From positions 186,001 to 250,000 of the forward strand of contig NZ_JAFLWW010000002.1 of the NCBI RefSeq assembly GCF_018555685.1: DNA of 64,000 nucleotides, read 5' to 3'. How positions within the stretch are numbered: the stretch's first letter is position 1; each line of letters begins with the position of its first letter. The notes below the pieces were generated by a model. That model ran no database searches, was not told the origin of the DNA, and was given only the letters and a program-made list of their open reading frames with translations. The position numbers and the translations under genes are program-made. The DNA is from Aminobacter anthyllidis. Its GTDB lineage: Bacteria; Pseudomonadota; Alphaproteobacteria; Rhizobiales; Rhizobiaceae. This document shows, piece by piece, positions 16,743 through 25,756 of this stretch.

Positions 16743-18212
16743 ATGGCAGACGCAGCTGACGTGCTTTCCGCGGAAGCCGATGATCATTTCCACGACGAAT
16801 GCGGCGTGTTCGGCATTTTCGGCCGACAGGACGCCGCGGCAATCGTCACGCTGGGGCTACATGCGCTCCAGCATCGCGGCCAGGAGGCCGCCGGCATCGT
16901 CAGCTATGACGGCAGCCAGTTCCATGTCGAGCGCCATGTCGGCCTGATCGGCGACACCTTCACCAAGCAGCGCGTCATCGACAGCCTCAAGGGCAACCGC
17001 GCCATTGGCCACACCCGCTACGCCACGACAGGCGGCGCGGGCGTCCGCAATATCCAGCCTTTCTTCGCCGAGCTCGCCGATGGCGGTTTCGCGGTCGCGC
17101 ACAACGGCAACCTGACCAATGCCATGACCGTGCAGCGCGCACTGCAGAAGCAGGGCTCGATCTTCTCGTCGACCTCCGACACCGAAACCATCCTGCACCT
17201 GGTCGCCACCTCCAAGGAACGCGACCTCAACGCACGCTTCATCGATGCGGTGCGCCAGGTCGAGGGCGCGTTCTCGCTGGTTGCGCTGTCGTCGAAGAAG
17301 ATGATCGGCTGCCGCGATCCGCTCGGCATTCGCCCGCTCGTGCTCGGCGACCTCGACGGCTCCTGGATCCTTGCCTCGGAAACCTGTGCGCTCGACATCA
17401 TCGGTGCGCGTTTCGTACGCGACCTCAAGCCCGGCGAGATGGTCATCGTCACCTCCAAGGGCATCGAGAGCATCTTCCCGTTCGAGCCGCAGAAGTCGCG
17501 CTTCTGCATCTTCGAATATGTCTATTTCGCCCGTCCCGATTCCTCGGTCGAAGGCCGCAACGTCTATGACGTGCGCAAGAGCATCGGTGCGGAACTCGCC
17601 ATCGAAAGCCCCGTCGACGCCGATATCGTCGTGCCGGTGCCGGATTCCGGCACCCCGGCCGCGATCGGTTTCTCGCAGCAGGCGGGCATACCCTTCGAAC
17701 TCGGCATCATCCGCAACCACTATGTCGGCCGTACCTTCATTTCGCCCGGCGATTCCATTCGCCACATGGGCGTCAAGCTCAAGCACAATGCCAACCGCCG
17801 CATGATCGAGGGCAAGCGCATCGTTCTGGTCGACGATTCCATCGTCCGCGGCACCACCAGCCAGAAGATCGTGCAGATGGTGCGCGACGCCGGCGCCAAG
17901 GAGGTGCACATGCGCATCGCCTCCCCGCCCACCCGCGCCTCGTGCTTCTACGGCGTCGACACGCCGGAAAAATCGAAGCTCCTGGCCTCGCGCATGACGA
18001 TCGAGGAGATGGCCGAGTTCATCCGCGTCGACTCGCTCGGCTTCCTGTCGATGGATGGCCTCTACCGCGCTGTTGGCGAGACGAGCCGTAACGCCGAGCA
18101 ACCGCAATATTGCGACGCCTGCTTCTCCGGCCAATATCCGACCCGCCTGCTCGACCACGAAGGCACCGACAACGTGCGTTCGCTGTCGCTGCTGGCCACC
18201 GGCGGACTGTAG
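16743..18212 (+). CDS. purF: Amidophosphoribosyltransferase
   Basis: PurF makes 5-phosphoribosylamine, the first committed step of purine synthesis. The N-terminal class II glutaminase nucleophile is Cys20 in DECGVFGIFG after a 19-residue propeptide that is removed on maturation. Glutaminase motifs AIGHTRYATTG and AHNGNLTNA follow. The C-terminal phosphoribosyltransferase has the PRPP loop VLVDDSIVRGTTSQK. The family's Fe-S ligands are consistent with CIFEYVYFARPDS and the C-terminal YCDACFSGQYP. 489 residues is normal. Confidence 0.98.
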   Translation: MADAADVLSAEADDHFHDECGVFGIFGRQDAAAIVTLGLHALQHRGQEAAGIVSYDGSQFHVERHVGLIGDTFTKQRVIDSLKGNRAIGHTRYATTGGAGVRNIQPFFAELADGGFAVAHNGNLTNAMTVQRALQKQGSIFSSTSDTETILHLVATSKERDLNARFIDAVRQVEGAFSLVALSSKKMIGCRDPLGIRPLVLGDLDGSWILASETCALDIIGARFVRDLKPGEMVIVTSKGIESIFPFEPQKSRFCIFEYVYFARPDSSVEGRNVYDVRKSIGAELAIESPVDADIVVPVPDSGTPAAIGFSQQAGIPFELGIIRNHYVGRTFISPGDSIRHMGVKLKHNANRRMIEGKRIVLVDDSIVRGTTSQKIVQMVRDAGAKEVHMRIASPPTRASCFYGVDTPEKSKLLASRMTIEEMAEFIRVDSLGFLSMDGLYRAVGETSRNAEQPQYCDACFSGQYPTRLLDHEGTDNVRSLSLLATGGL

Positions 18213-18219
18213 GTAGTTA

Positions 18220-18385
18220 GTGCGTCCTTCGAGGCTCGCTGCGCTCGCACCTCACGATGAGGAAGGTCTGCGCCTGCTTCTCAGATTGGGGCCTGGCAAT
18301 ACTGCGCTCTCCGACCGGGCGAGCGACGACTGCTGCTACGGCCCTCATCCTGAGGTGCGAGCGCAGCGCGCCTCGAAGGACGCAC
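18220..18385. repeat. Long inverted intergenic repeat, family C copy 1
   Basis: Left arm GTGCGTCCTTCGAGGCTCGC... (18220-18262) is the reverse complement of the right arm ...GCGCCTCGAAGGACGCAC (18342-18385), separated by about 80 bases of unique DNA. The same arms recur at 54329-54510. It follows purF and may end its transcript. Confidence 0.85.
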
Positions 18386-18423
18386 AATAAAGATGTTCGA
18401 ACAGCAGCGGCGATAAGCAAGAC

Positions 18424-19170
18424 ATGACGACCACTCCCGACCTTTCCGGCCGCATCGCCCTCGTCACCGGGGCATCGCGCGGCATCGGCTACAACACCGC
18501 CAAGCAGCTCGCCGCTGCCGGCGCCCATGTCATCGCCGTCGCGCGCACCGTCGGCGGACTTGAGGAGCTCGACGACGAGATCAAGGCAGCCGGCGGCCAG
18601 GCGACGCTGGTACCGCTCGATCTCACCGACATGGCCGGCATCGACCGCCTCGGCAGCTCGATCAACGATCGCTGGGGCAAGCTCGACATCCTGGTCGCCA
18701 ACGCCGCCGTGCTCGGCGTCATCGCGCCCATCGGCCATGTCGAGGCCAAGGTCTTCGACAAGGTCATGGCGGTCAACGTCACCGGCACCTGGCGGCTGAT
18801 CCGTTCGGTCGATCCGCTGCTGCGCAAGTCGGATGCCGGCCGTGCCGTCATCGTCAGCTCCGGCTCCGCCCATTCCGCCCGCGCCTTCTGGGCACCCTAT
18901 GCGGCCTCCAAGGCGGCGGTCGAGGCGCTCGCCCGCTCCTGGGCCGACGAGACCAAGAACACCGCCCTGCGCGTCAACATCTTCGACCCCGGCACCAGCC
19001 GCACCGCGATGCGCGCTCTGGCCGTACCGGGTGAGGATCCGGCAACCGTCGCCCATCCCTCCGAGACGGCAAGCCATATCCTGCAGATGGTCGACCCTGC
19101 GCTCACCCGTACCGGCCAGATCTACCAGATCCGCGAACAGCGCTGGGTCTCCCACCAGAAGCCAGCCTGA
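18424..19170 (+). CDS. Short-chain dehydrogenase/reductase (SDR) family oxidoreductase
   Basis: 248 residues of classical SDR. The cofactor motif is TGASRGIG near residue 18; VANAAVLG replaces the usual NNAG; the active site has Ser in VSSGSAHSARAFW and the YAASK pair, so it should be active. Substrate is unknown. It sits after purF in many related genomes. The C-terminus (QIYQIREQRWVSHQKPA) differs from fatty-acid FabG proteins. The preceding 200 bases are mostly a palindromic repeat, so its promoter is close to the start. Confidence 0.93.
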   Translation: MTTTPDLSGRIALVTGASRGIGYNTAKQLAAAGAHVIAVARTVGGLEELDDEIKAAGGQATLVPLDLTDMAGIDRLGSSINDRWGKLDILVANAAVLGVIAPIGHVEAKVFDKVMAVNVTGTWRLIRSVDPLLRKSDAGRAVIVSSGSAHSARAFWAPYAASKAAVEALARSWADETKNTALRVNIFDPGTSRTAMRALAVPGEDPATVAHPSETASHILQMVDPALTRTGQIYQIREQRWVSHQKPA

Positions 19171-19285
19171 GCGCTCGCCCAACTGACGGAGAGATGTCCG
19201 GCAGCATAGCGCAAGCAATGCCGAAGCAACGATATGGCGGTTGCCGCGTTGACCATCGCCAGACCAATACGAGGACATCGGCTGC

Positions 19286-21052
19286 ATGACCACCGACCAG
19301 CTGATGTCCTTCGCCGTCATCGCGCTGATGATGGTGGCATTCGTCTGGGGCCGGTTTCGTTATGATCTGGTCGCCTGTGCTGCCCTTATCACGGCGGTCG
19401 CCATCGGTATCGTGCCGCAGGCGGAAGCGTTCAGCGGTTTCAGCGACGACATCGTCATCATCGTTGGCTCAGCCCTTCTGGTCAGCGCCGGCGTCGCCCG
19501 ATCGGGCATCATGGAATATGCCATCCAGCGCTTCGCCCCCGACGTTTCGAGTGTAAGAGCCCAGCTTGCGCTGCTGGTCATCATCGTCACCATCCTCTCG
19601 GCGTTCGTGAAAAACATCGGCGCGCTGGCGATCATGATCCCCATCGCGTTCCAGTTCGCTCGCCGGTCCAACGTTTCGCCGTCAGTGTTCCTGATGCCGA
19701 TGGCATTCGGCTCGCTACTCGGCGGCCTGATGACCCTCATCGGCACCTCGCCGAACATCGTCGTCTCGCGGGTGCGCCAGGAGATGACTGGCGAGGCGTT
19801 CTCGATGTTCGACTTCACCGCCGTGGGCGCGACGCTCGCCGCGGCCGGCATCGTTTTCCTGGTGCTGTTTTACTGGCTTTTGCCCATCCGCACCCGCGCC
19901 TCGGCGTCGATCCACGAAGCCCTCGACGCCAACAACTACGTCACCGAGGCTCGGCTCGTCGCCGATTCCACCATCGTCGGCAAGACGCTGGCTGATCTGC
20001 TCAAGCTCGGCGGCAGCCGCGCTGTCGTCACCTCGATCCTGCGCTCGCGCGCGCTGCATGTCACACCGTTCCCCGACGTGGTGCTGCGCGAAGGCGATAT
20101 CCTGCTGATCGAAGGCGTGCCAGAGGCGCTGGACAGCATCGTCACCCAGGCAAAGCTCAGCGTCACCGGCAGCCGCGACTCCGCCGGCGGCAAGCACGCC
20201 GCGGCGGCAGTCGAAGCGGTGATCGGCGAAAACTCCAGCCTGATCGGCGGCTCGGCGCAGCGTCTTGCGCTTTACGACCGCTTCAACGTCAATCTGCTCG
20301 CCGTCAGCCGCAAGGGCGAGCGCATCCAGGAGCGGCTCGGCGCGGTCACGCTGCGCATGGGCGACGTGGTGGTGCTCCAGGGCAATCGGCAGACCCTGCC
20401 CGACATCTTGCGCGAGCTCGGCTGCCTGCCGCTGGCCGAAAGGTCTATCCTGCTCGGCAGCGTTCGCCGTGGCATTGTTCCGCTCGCCATCCTGGTCGCG
20501 GCGATGGCCGCTACCGCCCTTGGCCTGTTGCCGGTGGCGCTCGCCTTCTTCACGGCTGCGGTCGCCATGGTCCTGTTCCGCGTCATCCCATTGCGCGAGG
20601 TCTATGGTGCCATCGACGGCCCGATACTTGTCATGCTGGCAGCCCTCATTCCCGTCAGCGACTCGTTGCGGCGGACTGGGGCCACCGACATCATTTCCGC
20701 CTGGCTCGCCGAATTCGCCTCGACACTGCCGCCTGCCGGCGCACTGGGGCTGATCCTCATCGTCGCCATGGCGGTCACGCCCTTCCTCAACAATGCCGCG
20801 ACCGTTCTGGTGGTCGCCCCCATTGCTGCGAGCTTCGCCACCACGCTGGGCTTTCGCCCCGAAGCCTTCCTGATGGCGGTGGCGATCGGCGCCGGCTGCG
20901 ACTTCCTGACCCCCATCGGGCACCAGTGCAACACGCTGGTGATGGGCCCCGGCGGCTACCGCTTCTCCGACTATCCGCGCCTTGGCCTGCCCCTGTCGCT
21001 GCTGGTGATCATTGTCGCCGTGCCGATGCTGATGCTCGTCTGGCCGATGTAG
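19286..21052 (+). CDS. SLC13 family permease with TrkA-C domains
   Basis: 588 residues. Two blocks of hydrophobic helices (about residues 1-205 and 385-588) flank a soluble middle with two RCK_C/TrkA-C-like domains (VADSTIVGKTLADL... and ...LGAVTLRMGDVVVLQG). Family motifs include FVKNIGALAIMIPIAF, GGLMTLIGTSPNIVVS and the repeat TPFLNNAATVLVVAPIA. The family moves dicarboxylates, sulfate or other anions with sodium; the substrate here is not readable. It is not in an obvious operon. Confidence 0.92.
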   Translation: MTTDQLMSFAVIALMMVAFVWGRFRYDLVACAALITAVAIGIVPQAEAFSGFSDDIVIIVGSALLVSAGVARSGIMEYAIQRFAPDVSSVRAQLALLVIIVTILSAFVKNIGALAIMIPIAFQFARRSNVSPSVFLMPMAFGSLLGGLMTLIGTSPNIVVSRVRQEMTGEAFSMFDFTAVGATLAAAGIVFLVLFYWLLPIRTRASASIHEALDANNYVTEARLVADSTIVGKTLADLLKLGGSRAVVTSILRSRALHVTPFPDVVLREGDILLIEGVPEALDSIVTQAKLSVTGSRDSAGGKHAAAAVEAVIGENSSLIGGSAQRLALYDRFNVNLLAVSRKGERIQERLGAVTLRMGDVVVLQGNRQTLPDILRELGCLPLAERSILLGSVRRGIVPLAILVAAMAATALGLLPVALAFFTAAVAMVLFRVIPLREVYGAIDGPILVMLAALIPVSDSLRRTGATDIISAWLAEFASTLPPAGALGLILIVAMAVTPFLNNAATVLVVAPIAASFATTLGFRPEAFLMAVAIGAGCDFLTPIGHQCNTLVMGPGGYRFSDYPRLGLPLSLLVIIVAVPMLMLVWPM

Positions 21053-21068
21053 GCGACACGCAAGCGTG

Positions 21069-21100
21069 ATTGGCCGGTGATTTCGGCCAGTCCTAGTTTT
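21069..21100 (+). terminator. Possible terminator after the SLC13 gene
   Basis: A short stem TTGGCCG / CGGCCAG (21070-21076 with 21084-21090) followed by TCCTAGTTTT. Weak. Confidence 0.35.
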
Positions 21101-21137
21101 GCAGCCCTCAATCAAGAAAATGAGGGAGGACCACTTC

Positions 21138-21764
21138 ATGAAACGCATTCTCGTCATGTCTGCGGTGCTGTTCGCCAGTCTGTCGGCCGCCAGTGCCCAG
21201 GACGGCACGATGAGCTTCTTCGTCACCAGCGCCGGCCTCGGCAAGGGCGCCAATCTCGGCGGCCTCGCCGGTGCCGATGCCCATTGCCAGAGCCTGGCCG
21301 AAGCTGCCGGCTCCACCGGCAAGACCTGGCACGCCTATCTCTCGACCAAGGATGCTGACGCCAAGGACCGCATCGGCAAAGGCCCATGGGTCAACGCCAA
21401 GGGACAGAAGATCGCCGACGACGTCGCCTCGCTGCACAGCGACGCCAACAACATCAACAAGGAAACCGCCCTCGACGAGAAGGGCAATTCCATCAATGGC
21501 CGCGGCGACCAGCCCAACAAGCACGACATCCTGACCGGCTCGATGCCCGACGGCACCAAGGCAGCCGACCAATCCTGCGGCGACTGGACCCTCGACGGCA
21601 CCGAGGGTGCGGCCATGATGGGCCACCACGACCGCATGGGTCTCGACGATTCGGCGGCCGCCAAATCGTGGAACTCATCGCATGCCTCGCGCGGCGGCTG
21701 CAGCCAGGAAGCGCTGAAGGGAACCGGCGGCGACGGCCTGTTCTACTGCTTCGCCGCCAATTAG
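21138..21764 (+). CDS. Secreted lectin-like protein (endostatin/C-type-lectin-like fold)
   Basis: 208 residues with a clear signal peptide (MKRILVMSAVLFASLSAASAQ, cut after ASA). The mature part reads MSFFVTSAGLGKGANLGGLAGADAHCQSLA and ends with GGCSQEALKGTGGDGLFYCFAAN. Four cysteines can form two disulfides. The pattern GxNLGGLxGADxxCQ is typical of a bacterial family with a fold like the collagen endostatin or C-type-lectin domain, usually annotated lectin or hypothetical. Function unknown. A strong GGGAGGA ribosome-binding site precedes the ATG at 21138. It is convergent with the OsmC gene (10-base gap). Confidence 0.8.
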   Translation: MKRILVMSAVLFASLSAASAQDGTMSFFVTSAGLGKGANLGGLAGADAHCQSLAEAAGSTGKTWHAYLSTKDADAKDRIGKGPWVNAKGQKIADDVASLHSDANNINKETALDEKGNSINGRGDQPNKHDILTGSMPDGTKAADQSCGDWTLDGTEGAAMMGHHDRMGLDDSAAAKSWNSSHASRGGCSQEALKGTGGDGLFYCFAAN

Positions 21765-21774
21765 GCCGACACAG

Positions 21775-22281
21775 CTAGCGTTCGGCCGAAACCGACAGTT
21801 CCGGCCGGACGTTCAGCGTCTGGAACACAACGCAGTAGCGTTCAGTCAGCTTGATCAGCGCATCGATGCGCTCCTGCGGCTCGTCGGTGTCGAGCTTGAA
21901 GGTGAGCCGGATGGCGCGGAAGCCGACCGGAGCATCCTTGGCGACACCGAGGGTGCCGCGAAAATCGAGATCGCCCTCGGCCGACACCACTGCTTGGCCA
22001 AGGCGGAATTCGAGCGCCGTCGCCACTGCCTTCAAGGTCACGCCGGCACAGGCCACCAGCGCTTCGAGCAGCATGTCGCCCGAGCACAGCTCCATGCCGC
22101 TGCCACCCGTCGCCGGATGCAGGCCGGCGGTGACGATCGCCCGGCCGGTATCGACCTTGCAGGAAATCGACTGATCGTCGACGTTACCGCGTGCCCGAAG
22201 CGTGATCAGAGCGCGCCCGGCGTCCTCGCGATAGGCATCCTTCATCGGCGTCTGAAGCGCCTTCAACTGTGCGGCATCCAT
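21775..22281 (-). CDS. OsmC family protein
   Basis: 168 residues. OsmC/Ohr proteins are thiol peroxidases that reduce organic hydroperoxides. Two cysteines are present: ELCSGDMLLEALVACAGVTLK has the Cys-containing GxxP-less first motif and the AC AGVT helix cysteine typical of the family. The ATG at 22281 (MDAAQLKALQTPMK) has GGGAG before it at a good distance and is preferred to an ATG 39 bases upstream that lacks one. Likely cytoplasmic, monocistronic. Confidence 0.9.
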   Translation of the reverse strand: MDAAQLKALQTPMKDAYREDAGRALITLRARGNVDDQSISCKVDTGRAIVTAGLHPATGGSGMELCSGDMLLEALVACAGVTLKAVATALEFRLGQAVVSAEGDLDFRGTLGVAKDAPVGFRAIRLTFKLDTDEPQERIDALIKLTERYCVVFQTLNVRPELSVSAER

Positions 22282-22397
22282 CACTTTCTCCCGGACAGAC
22301 AAGTCGCGCCATCCTAGCACAGCTGCGCCGGTCTCCTGACAGGAGGCTGTCAGTGGCGCGGGGATAGGTTAGGCTCACCTTCAGGGAGGCAATGGTA

Positions 22398-23312
22398 ATG
22401 ACCGCGACCGACACCGCTGCACAGCAACGGCTTGGCATGGTGCTTGTCGCCTCGTCAGCCGCCGTGTTCGGCCTTGCCGGCATCCTGACAAAGTCGATCG
22501 ACGCCGACCCGCTGACCATCACCTCCTGGCGCGGGCTGATCGGCGGCCTGCTGATCTTGGCCTATGTCCTGTGGCGGCGGCGAAACGGCGCCGGCGAAAG
22601 CCTGCATCTCGGCTGGCAAGGCTGGGTGTTGGCCGTGCTTGGTACTATCTCCAGCATCGCCTTCATCGCCGCCTTCAAGAACACCTATGTCGCCAATGTC
22701 GTGGTCATCTACGCCACCGTGCCGTTTGTCGTCGCCCTGCTCGCCTGGCTGATCGTCGGCGAAGTGTTCCGGCGCCAGACAGCAGCAGCCGCCGTCGTGT
22801 GCCTTGTCGGTGTCGCGGTCATGGTCTGGTCCGGGCTCGGTGGCGGCCATGCCTTCGGCGACACATTGGCACTGCTGATGACCTTCCTGTTTGCGCTCTA
22901 CGCCGCCCTTGTCCGTCGTTTTCGCAACGCCCCGGTCGTCTGGGCAGGCGCAGTTTCGGCCTTTCTCGGCATCATTCCGGCCTGGTTCGTCACCGATCCG
23001 CTCGCCGTGCCGCAAGGCAGCATTCCACCGCTCATCATTTTTGGCTTCACCTTCGCACTGGCCGTCGTCTTGTGGACCGAGGGCGCGCGCCGCATTCCCG
23101 CAGCCGAAGCCGGCTTGCTCGGTACAGCCGAAGTGCCATGCGGCATCTTCTTTGCCTGGCTGTTCCTGGCTGAATTGCCACCGGTGGCGAGCCTTGTCGG
23201 CGGGGCTATCGTGCTTGCGGCGGTGTTCTGGCACGCCTGGCGCGACTGGGCAAATGCCCGCGACACAGCCACTCCACCCCGCCTGATCGAAAAAGAATCG
23301 CAAAAAGCCTGA
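22398..23312 (+). CDS. EamA/DMT-superfamily transporter
   Basis: 304 residues with ten hydrophobic helices arranged as two EamA repeats; the first starts LGMVLVASSAAVFGLAGILTK and the second LLMTFLFALYAALVRR. TSWRGLIGGLL and LGTAEVPCGIFFAWLFLAELP are typical. These are inner-membrane exporters of metabolites; substrate unknown. Two nearby ATGs compete: the one at 22398 has AGGGAGG at 8 bases and is preferred to 22392, which has only 2. A terminator follows at 23401. Confidence 0.92.
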   Translation: MTATDTAAQQRLGMVLVASSAAVFGLAGILTKSIDADPLTITSWRGLIGGLLILAYVLWRRRNGAGESLHLGWQGWVLAVLGTISSIAFIAAFKNTYVANVVVIYATVPFVVALLAWLIVGEVFRRQTAAAAVVCLVGVAVMVWSGLGGGHAFGDTLALLMTFLFALYAALVRRFRNAPVVWAGAVSAFLGIIPAWFVTDPLAVPQGSIPPLIIFGFTFALAVVLWTEGARRIPAAEAGLLGTAEVPCGIFFAWLFLAELPPVASLVGGAIVLAAVFWHAWRDWANARDTATPPRLIEKESQKA

Positions 23313-23400
23313 TCAGCGCGGAACCAAATGTTAGCGACCGCGTTCTTGTGCTCAGGACGGGTTGCCCCATCCCCCATCCCCTCCACCCGTCCCTTTGCTT

Positions 23401-23426
23401 AAGCCGGTCGCAAGACCGGCTTTTTC
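23401..23426 (+). terminator. Terminator after the EamA transporter
   Basis: Perfect 9-base stem AAGCCGGTC (23401-23409) / GACCGGCTT (23414-23422), GCAA loop, five T residues. The same GCAA tetraloop is used in the rplI terminator. Confidence 0.88.
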
Positions 23427-23467
23427 CTGTCCTGACGTCGAGGAGGATGGTGGGATGATGATGCGCA

Positions 23468-23495
23468 TTGACCTTGCGTCGTCATCGTCTAGTTT
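23468..23495 (+). promoter_or_regulatory. Candidate promoter of the acyltransferase/ligase gene
   Basis: -35 TTGACC (23468-23473), 16-base spacer, -10 TAGTTT (23490-23495), about 40 bases before the start codon. Confidence 0.4.
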
Positions 23496-23536
23496 CGGTG
23501 CGCGCGGTGGGCTTCGCGTGCATTGGGAGGTGCGGC

Positions 23537-25756
23537 ATGGTCCTGGCCAGTGCAATTGTGCTCGGCTTCATCGCGGCATGGATGCTTGCCGCCGGTGTTT
23601 TGATGCACGGACGCGGCATCCGCTTCCGCCAGGCCCTGCTTTATCTGCCGCTCAAGCTGATCTACCGGGTGCAAGATGGCGCCATGCGTCAGGCGCGCGA
23701 CGCCGACGCTCCGGTCATCTACGTCATCTCGCACCAGTCGCGCCTCGAACCGGCGCTGATGCTTTCGCTGCTGCCCGAGCAGACGCTGCACATCCTCGAC
23801 GACGCCTCGGCCAAAGCCTTCTGGCTCGAGCCGTGGCGTGAGCTTGGCCGAACCATCGCCTTCAACGCCGAGCATGTCTTCGTCAGCCGCCGCCTGGTGC
23901 GCGTGCTGCGCGGCAAAGGTCGCCTCGCCGTCTACCTGCCCGATACCGTCGAGCCTGACGTCAAGGCGTTCCGGCTGTTCCGCGCCGTCGCCCGCATCGC
24001 CATGCAGGCCGATGCCCGCATCGTGCCGATCTTCGTCAGCGGTGCCCGCCACCTGCCGTTTTCACTGACACCTGCCGAACGCGCGCCGCGCCAGTGGTTC
24101 CAGCGGCTCAGGATCGTCGCACTGGCGCCAATGACCATGGCCGAACTGCTGCAGCGCGCCGGCTACAGCCAGACCACAACGGCAAACGCCCTGTTCGACC
24201 GCGTTGCCGAAGCGCGGCTTGCCGGCACCGATCTCGACCGGGGCGTGTTCGGCTCGATGGTCGACGCCGCCAACCGCTACGGCCCCTCGCGGCTGATCGT
24301 CGAGGACGTGGTCACCGGCGCCTTGAGCTACCTTAAGCTTTTGACCGGCGCGCGCGTGCTCGGCAGGCGTTTCGAAGCGCTGTCCAGCCCAGGCGAGGCT
24401 GTCGGCATCCTGCTGCCCAACGCCAACGGCGTTGTCCTGGCCATGCTCGGCCTGATCTCGGCGGGTCGCGTCGCCGCGATGATCAACTACACCGCAGGCA
24501 GCGCCAACGTCGCCTCGGCGGTGAAGACAGCCGTGATCAAGACCATCGTCTCCTCGCGCGCCTTCATCCAGAAGGCCGATCTCGGCGACGTGGTCGCTGC
24601 CGCCGAGCAGGCCGGCGCAAGGATCGTCTGGCTGGAAGAGCTGCGCGACAGCATAACGACCTCGGAAAAGCTCTCCGCCGCTTTGCAGTGGCGCCGCCCG
24701 CTATATCAGCAGGACGCGTCGAAGCCCGCCGTCATCCTGTTCACCTCAGGCTCGGAAGGCACACCCAAGGCGGTTGTCCTGTCACATCGCAACCTCGTCG
24801 CCAACGCCATGCAGGCCGAGGCGCGCATCAGCATCTCGCCTGAAGACAAGCTGTTCAACGTGTTGCCGGTATTCCACTCCTTCGGCCTCACCGGCGGCAC
24901 CATCCTGCCGCTTCTGACCGGCATCAGGCTGTTCCTCTATCCCTCGCCGCTGCACTACAAGATCATCCCCGATGTCGCGCGCAAGATCCGTCCGACGATC
25001 ATGTTCGGCACCGACACCTTCCTCGCCGCTTATGCCCGCACCGCCGAGGATGGCGACTTTTCCAGCCTGCGCTTCATCGTTGCCGGTGCCGAGCCGGTCC
25101 GGGCAGAGACGCGCCGGGTCTGGCGCACCCGCTTCAACGCCGAGATCATCGAGGGTTTCGGCTTGACCGAGGCCGCCCCCGTCGTTGCCGTCAATACGGC
25201 GACGCATGGCCGCGACGGTACGGTCGGACGCCTGTTGCCTGCCATGCGGATGCGGCTCGAAGAGGTCGAGGGCGTTGCCGATGGCGGCCAGCTATGGCTC
25301 ACCGGCCCCAATCTGATGATGGGCTACATGACATCAGACCGGCCGGGCGAATTGCAGCCGCTCGAAGGCTGGCTCGATACCGGCGATATCGTTTCTGTCG
25401 ATCGCGAGGGCTTTGTCACAATACGTGGCCGGGCCAAGCGCTTTGCCAAGATCGCCGGCGAGATGGTGTCGCTGGGTGCCGTCGAGATGCTGGTGCAGGC
25501 GCTATGGCCGGAACAGCGTCACGCCGCGGTCGCCGTGCCCGACAAGCGCCGGGGCGAGCGCATCGTTCTGGTCACAACCGCCGGCAATGCCGATCCCGAA
25601 GCGTTGCGCGTCTATGGCAAGCAGGCCGGCGCCCCTGAGCTGATGGTGCCGCACGACATCATCAAGGTACACGAGATCCCGGTGCTCGGCTCGGGCAAGA
25701 CCGACTATGTCGCCGCCCGCCGCCTGGCGCTCGACCAACTCGGGCTGGCTGCCTAG
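23537..25756 (+). CDS. Bifunctional phospholipid acyltransferase / acyl-[ACP] ligase (Aas-like)
   Basis: 739 residues. After one N-terminal anchor helix, residues ~50-240 are a PlsC/LPLAT-type acyltransferase. Its catalytic motif reads HQSRLE (H-x4-E) where the family normally has H-x4-D. Residues ~270-739 are an AMP-forming acyl ligase: P-loop LFTSGSEGTPKAVVLSHRN, EGFGLTEAAPVV, LDTGDIV, and the C-terminal lysine in GSGKTDY. E. coli Aas with this layout re-acylates lysophosphatidylethanolamine; a similar lipid-repair role is likely here. GGGAGG lies 6 bases before the ATG at 23537. Its stop overlaps the convergent pssA stop in a CCTAGG palindrome. Confidence 0.9.
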   Translation: MVLASAIVLGFIAAWMLAAGVLMHGRGIRFRQALLYLPLKLIYRVQDGAMRQARDADAPVIYVISHQSRLEPALMLSLLPEQTLHILDDASAKAFWLEPWRELGRTIAFNAEHVFVSRRLVRVLRGKGRLAVYLPDTVEPDVKAFRLFRAVARIAMQADARIVPIFVSGARHLPFSLTPAERAPRQWFQRLRIVALAPMTMAELLQRAGYSQTTTANALFDRVAEARLAGTDLDRGVFGSMVDAANRYGPSRLIVEDVVTGALSYLKLLTGARVLGRRFEALSSPGEAVGILLPNANGVVLAMLGLISAGRVAAMINYTAGSANVASAVKTAVIKTIVSSRAFIQKADLGDVVAAAEQAGARIVWLEELRDSITTSEKLSAALQWRRPLYQQDASKPAVILFTSGSEGTPKAVVLSHRNLVANAMQAEARISISPEDKLFNVLPVFHSFGLTGGTILPLLTGIRLFLYPSPLHYKIIPDVARKIRPTIMFGTDTFLAAYARTAEDGDFSSLRFIVAGAEPVRAETRRVWRTRFNAEIIEGFGLTEAAPVVAVNTATHGRDGTVGRLLPAMRMRLEEVEGVADGGQLWLTGPNLMMGYMTSDRPGELQPLEGWLDTGDIVSVDREGFVTIRGRAKRFAKIAGEMVSLGAVEMLVQALWPEQRHAAVAVPDKRRGERIVLVTTAGNADPEALRVYGKQAGAPELMVPHDIIKVHEIPVLGSGKTDYVAARRLALDQLGLAA

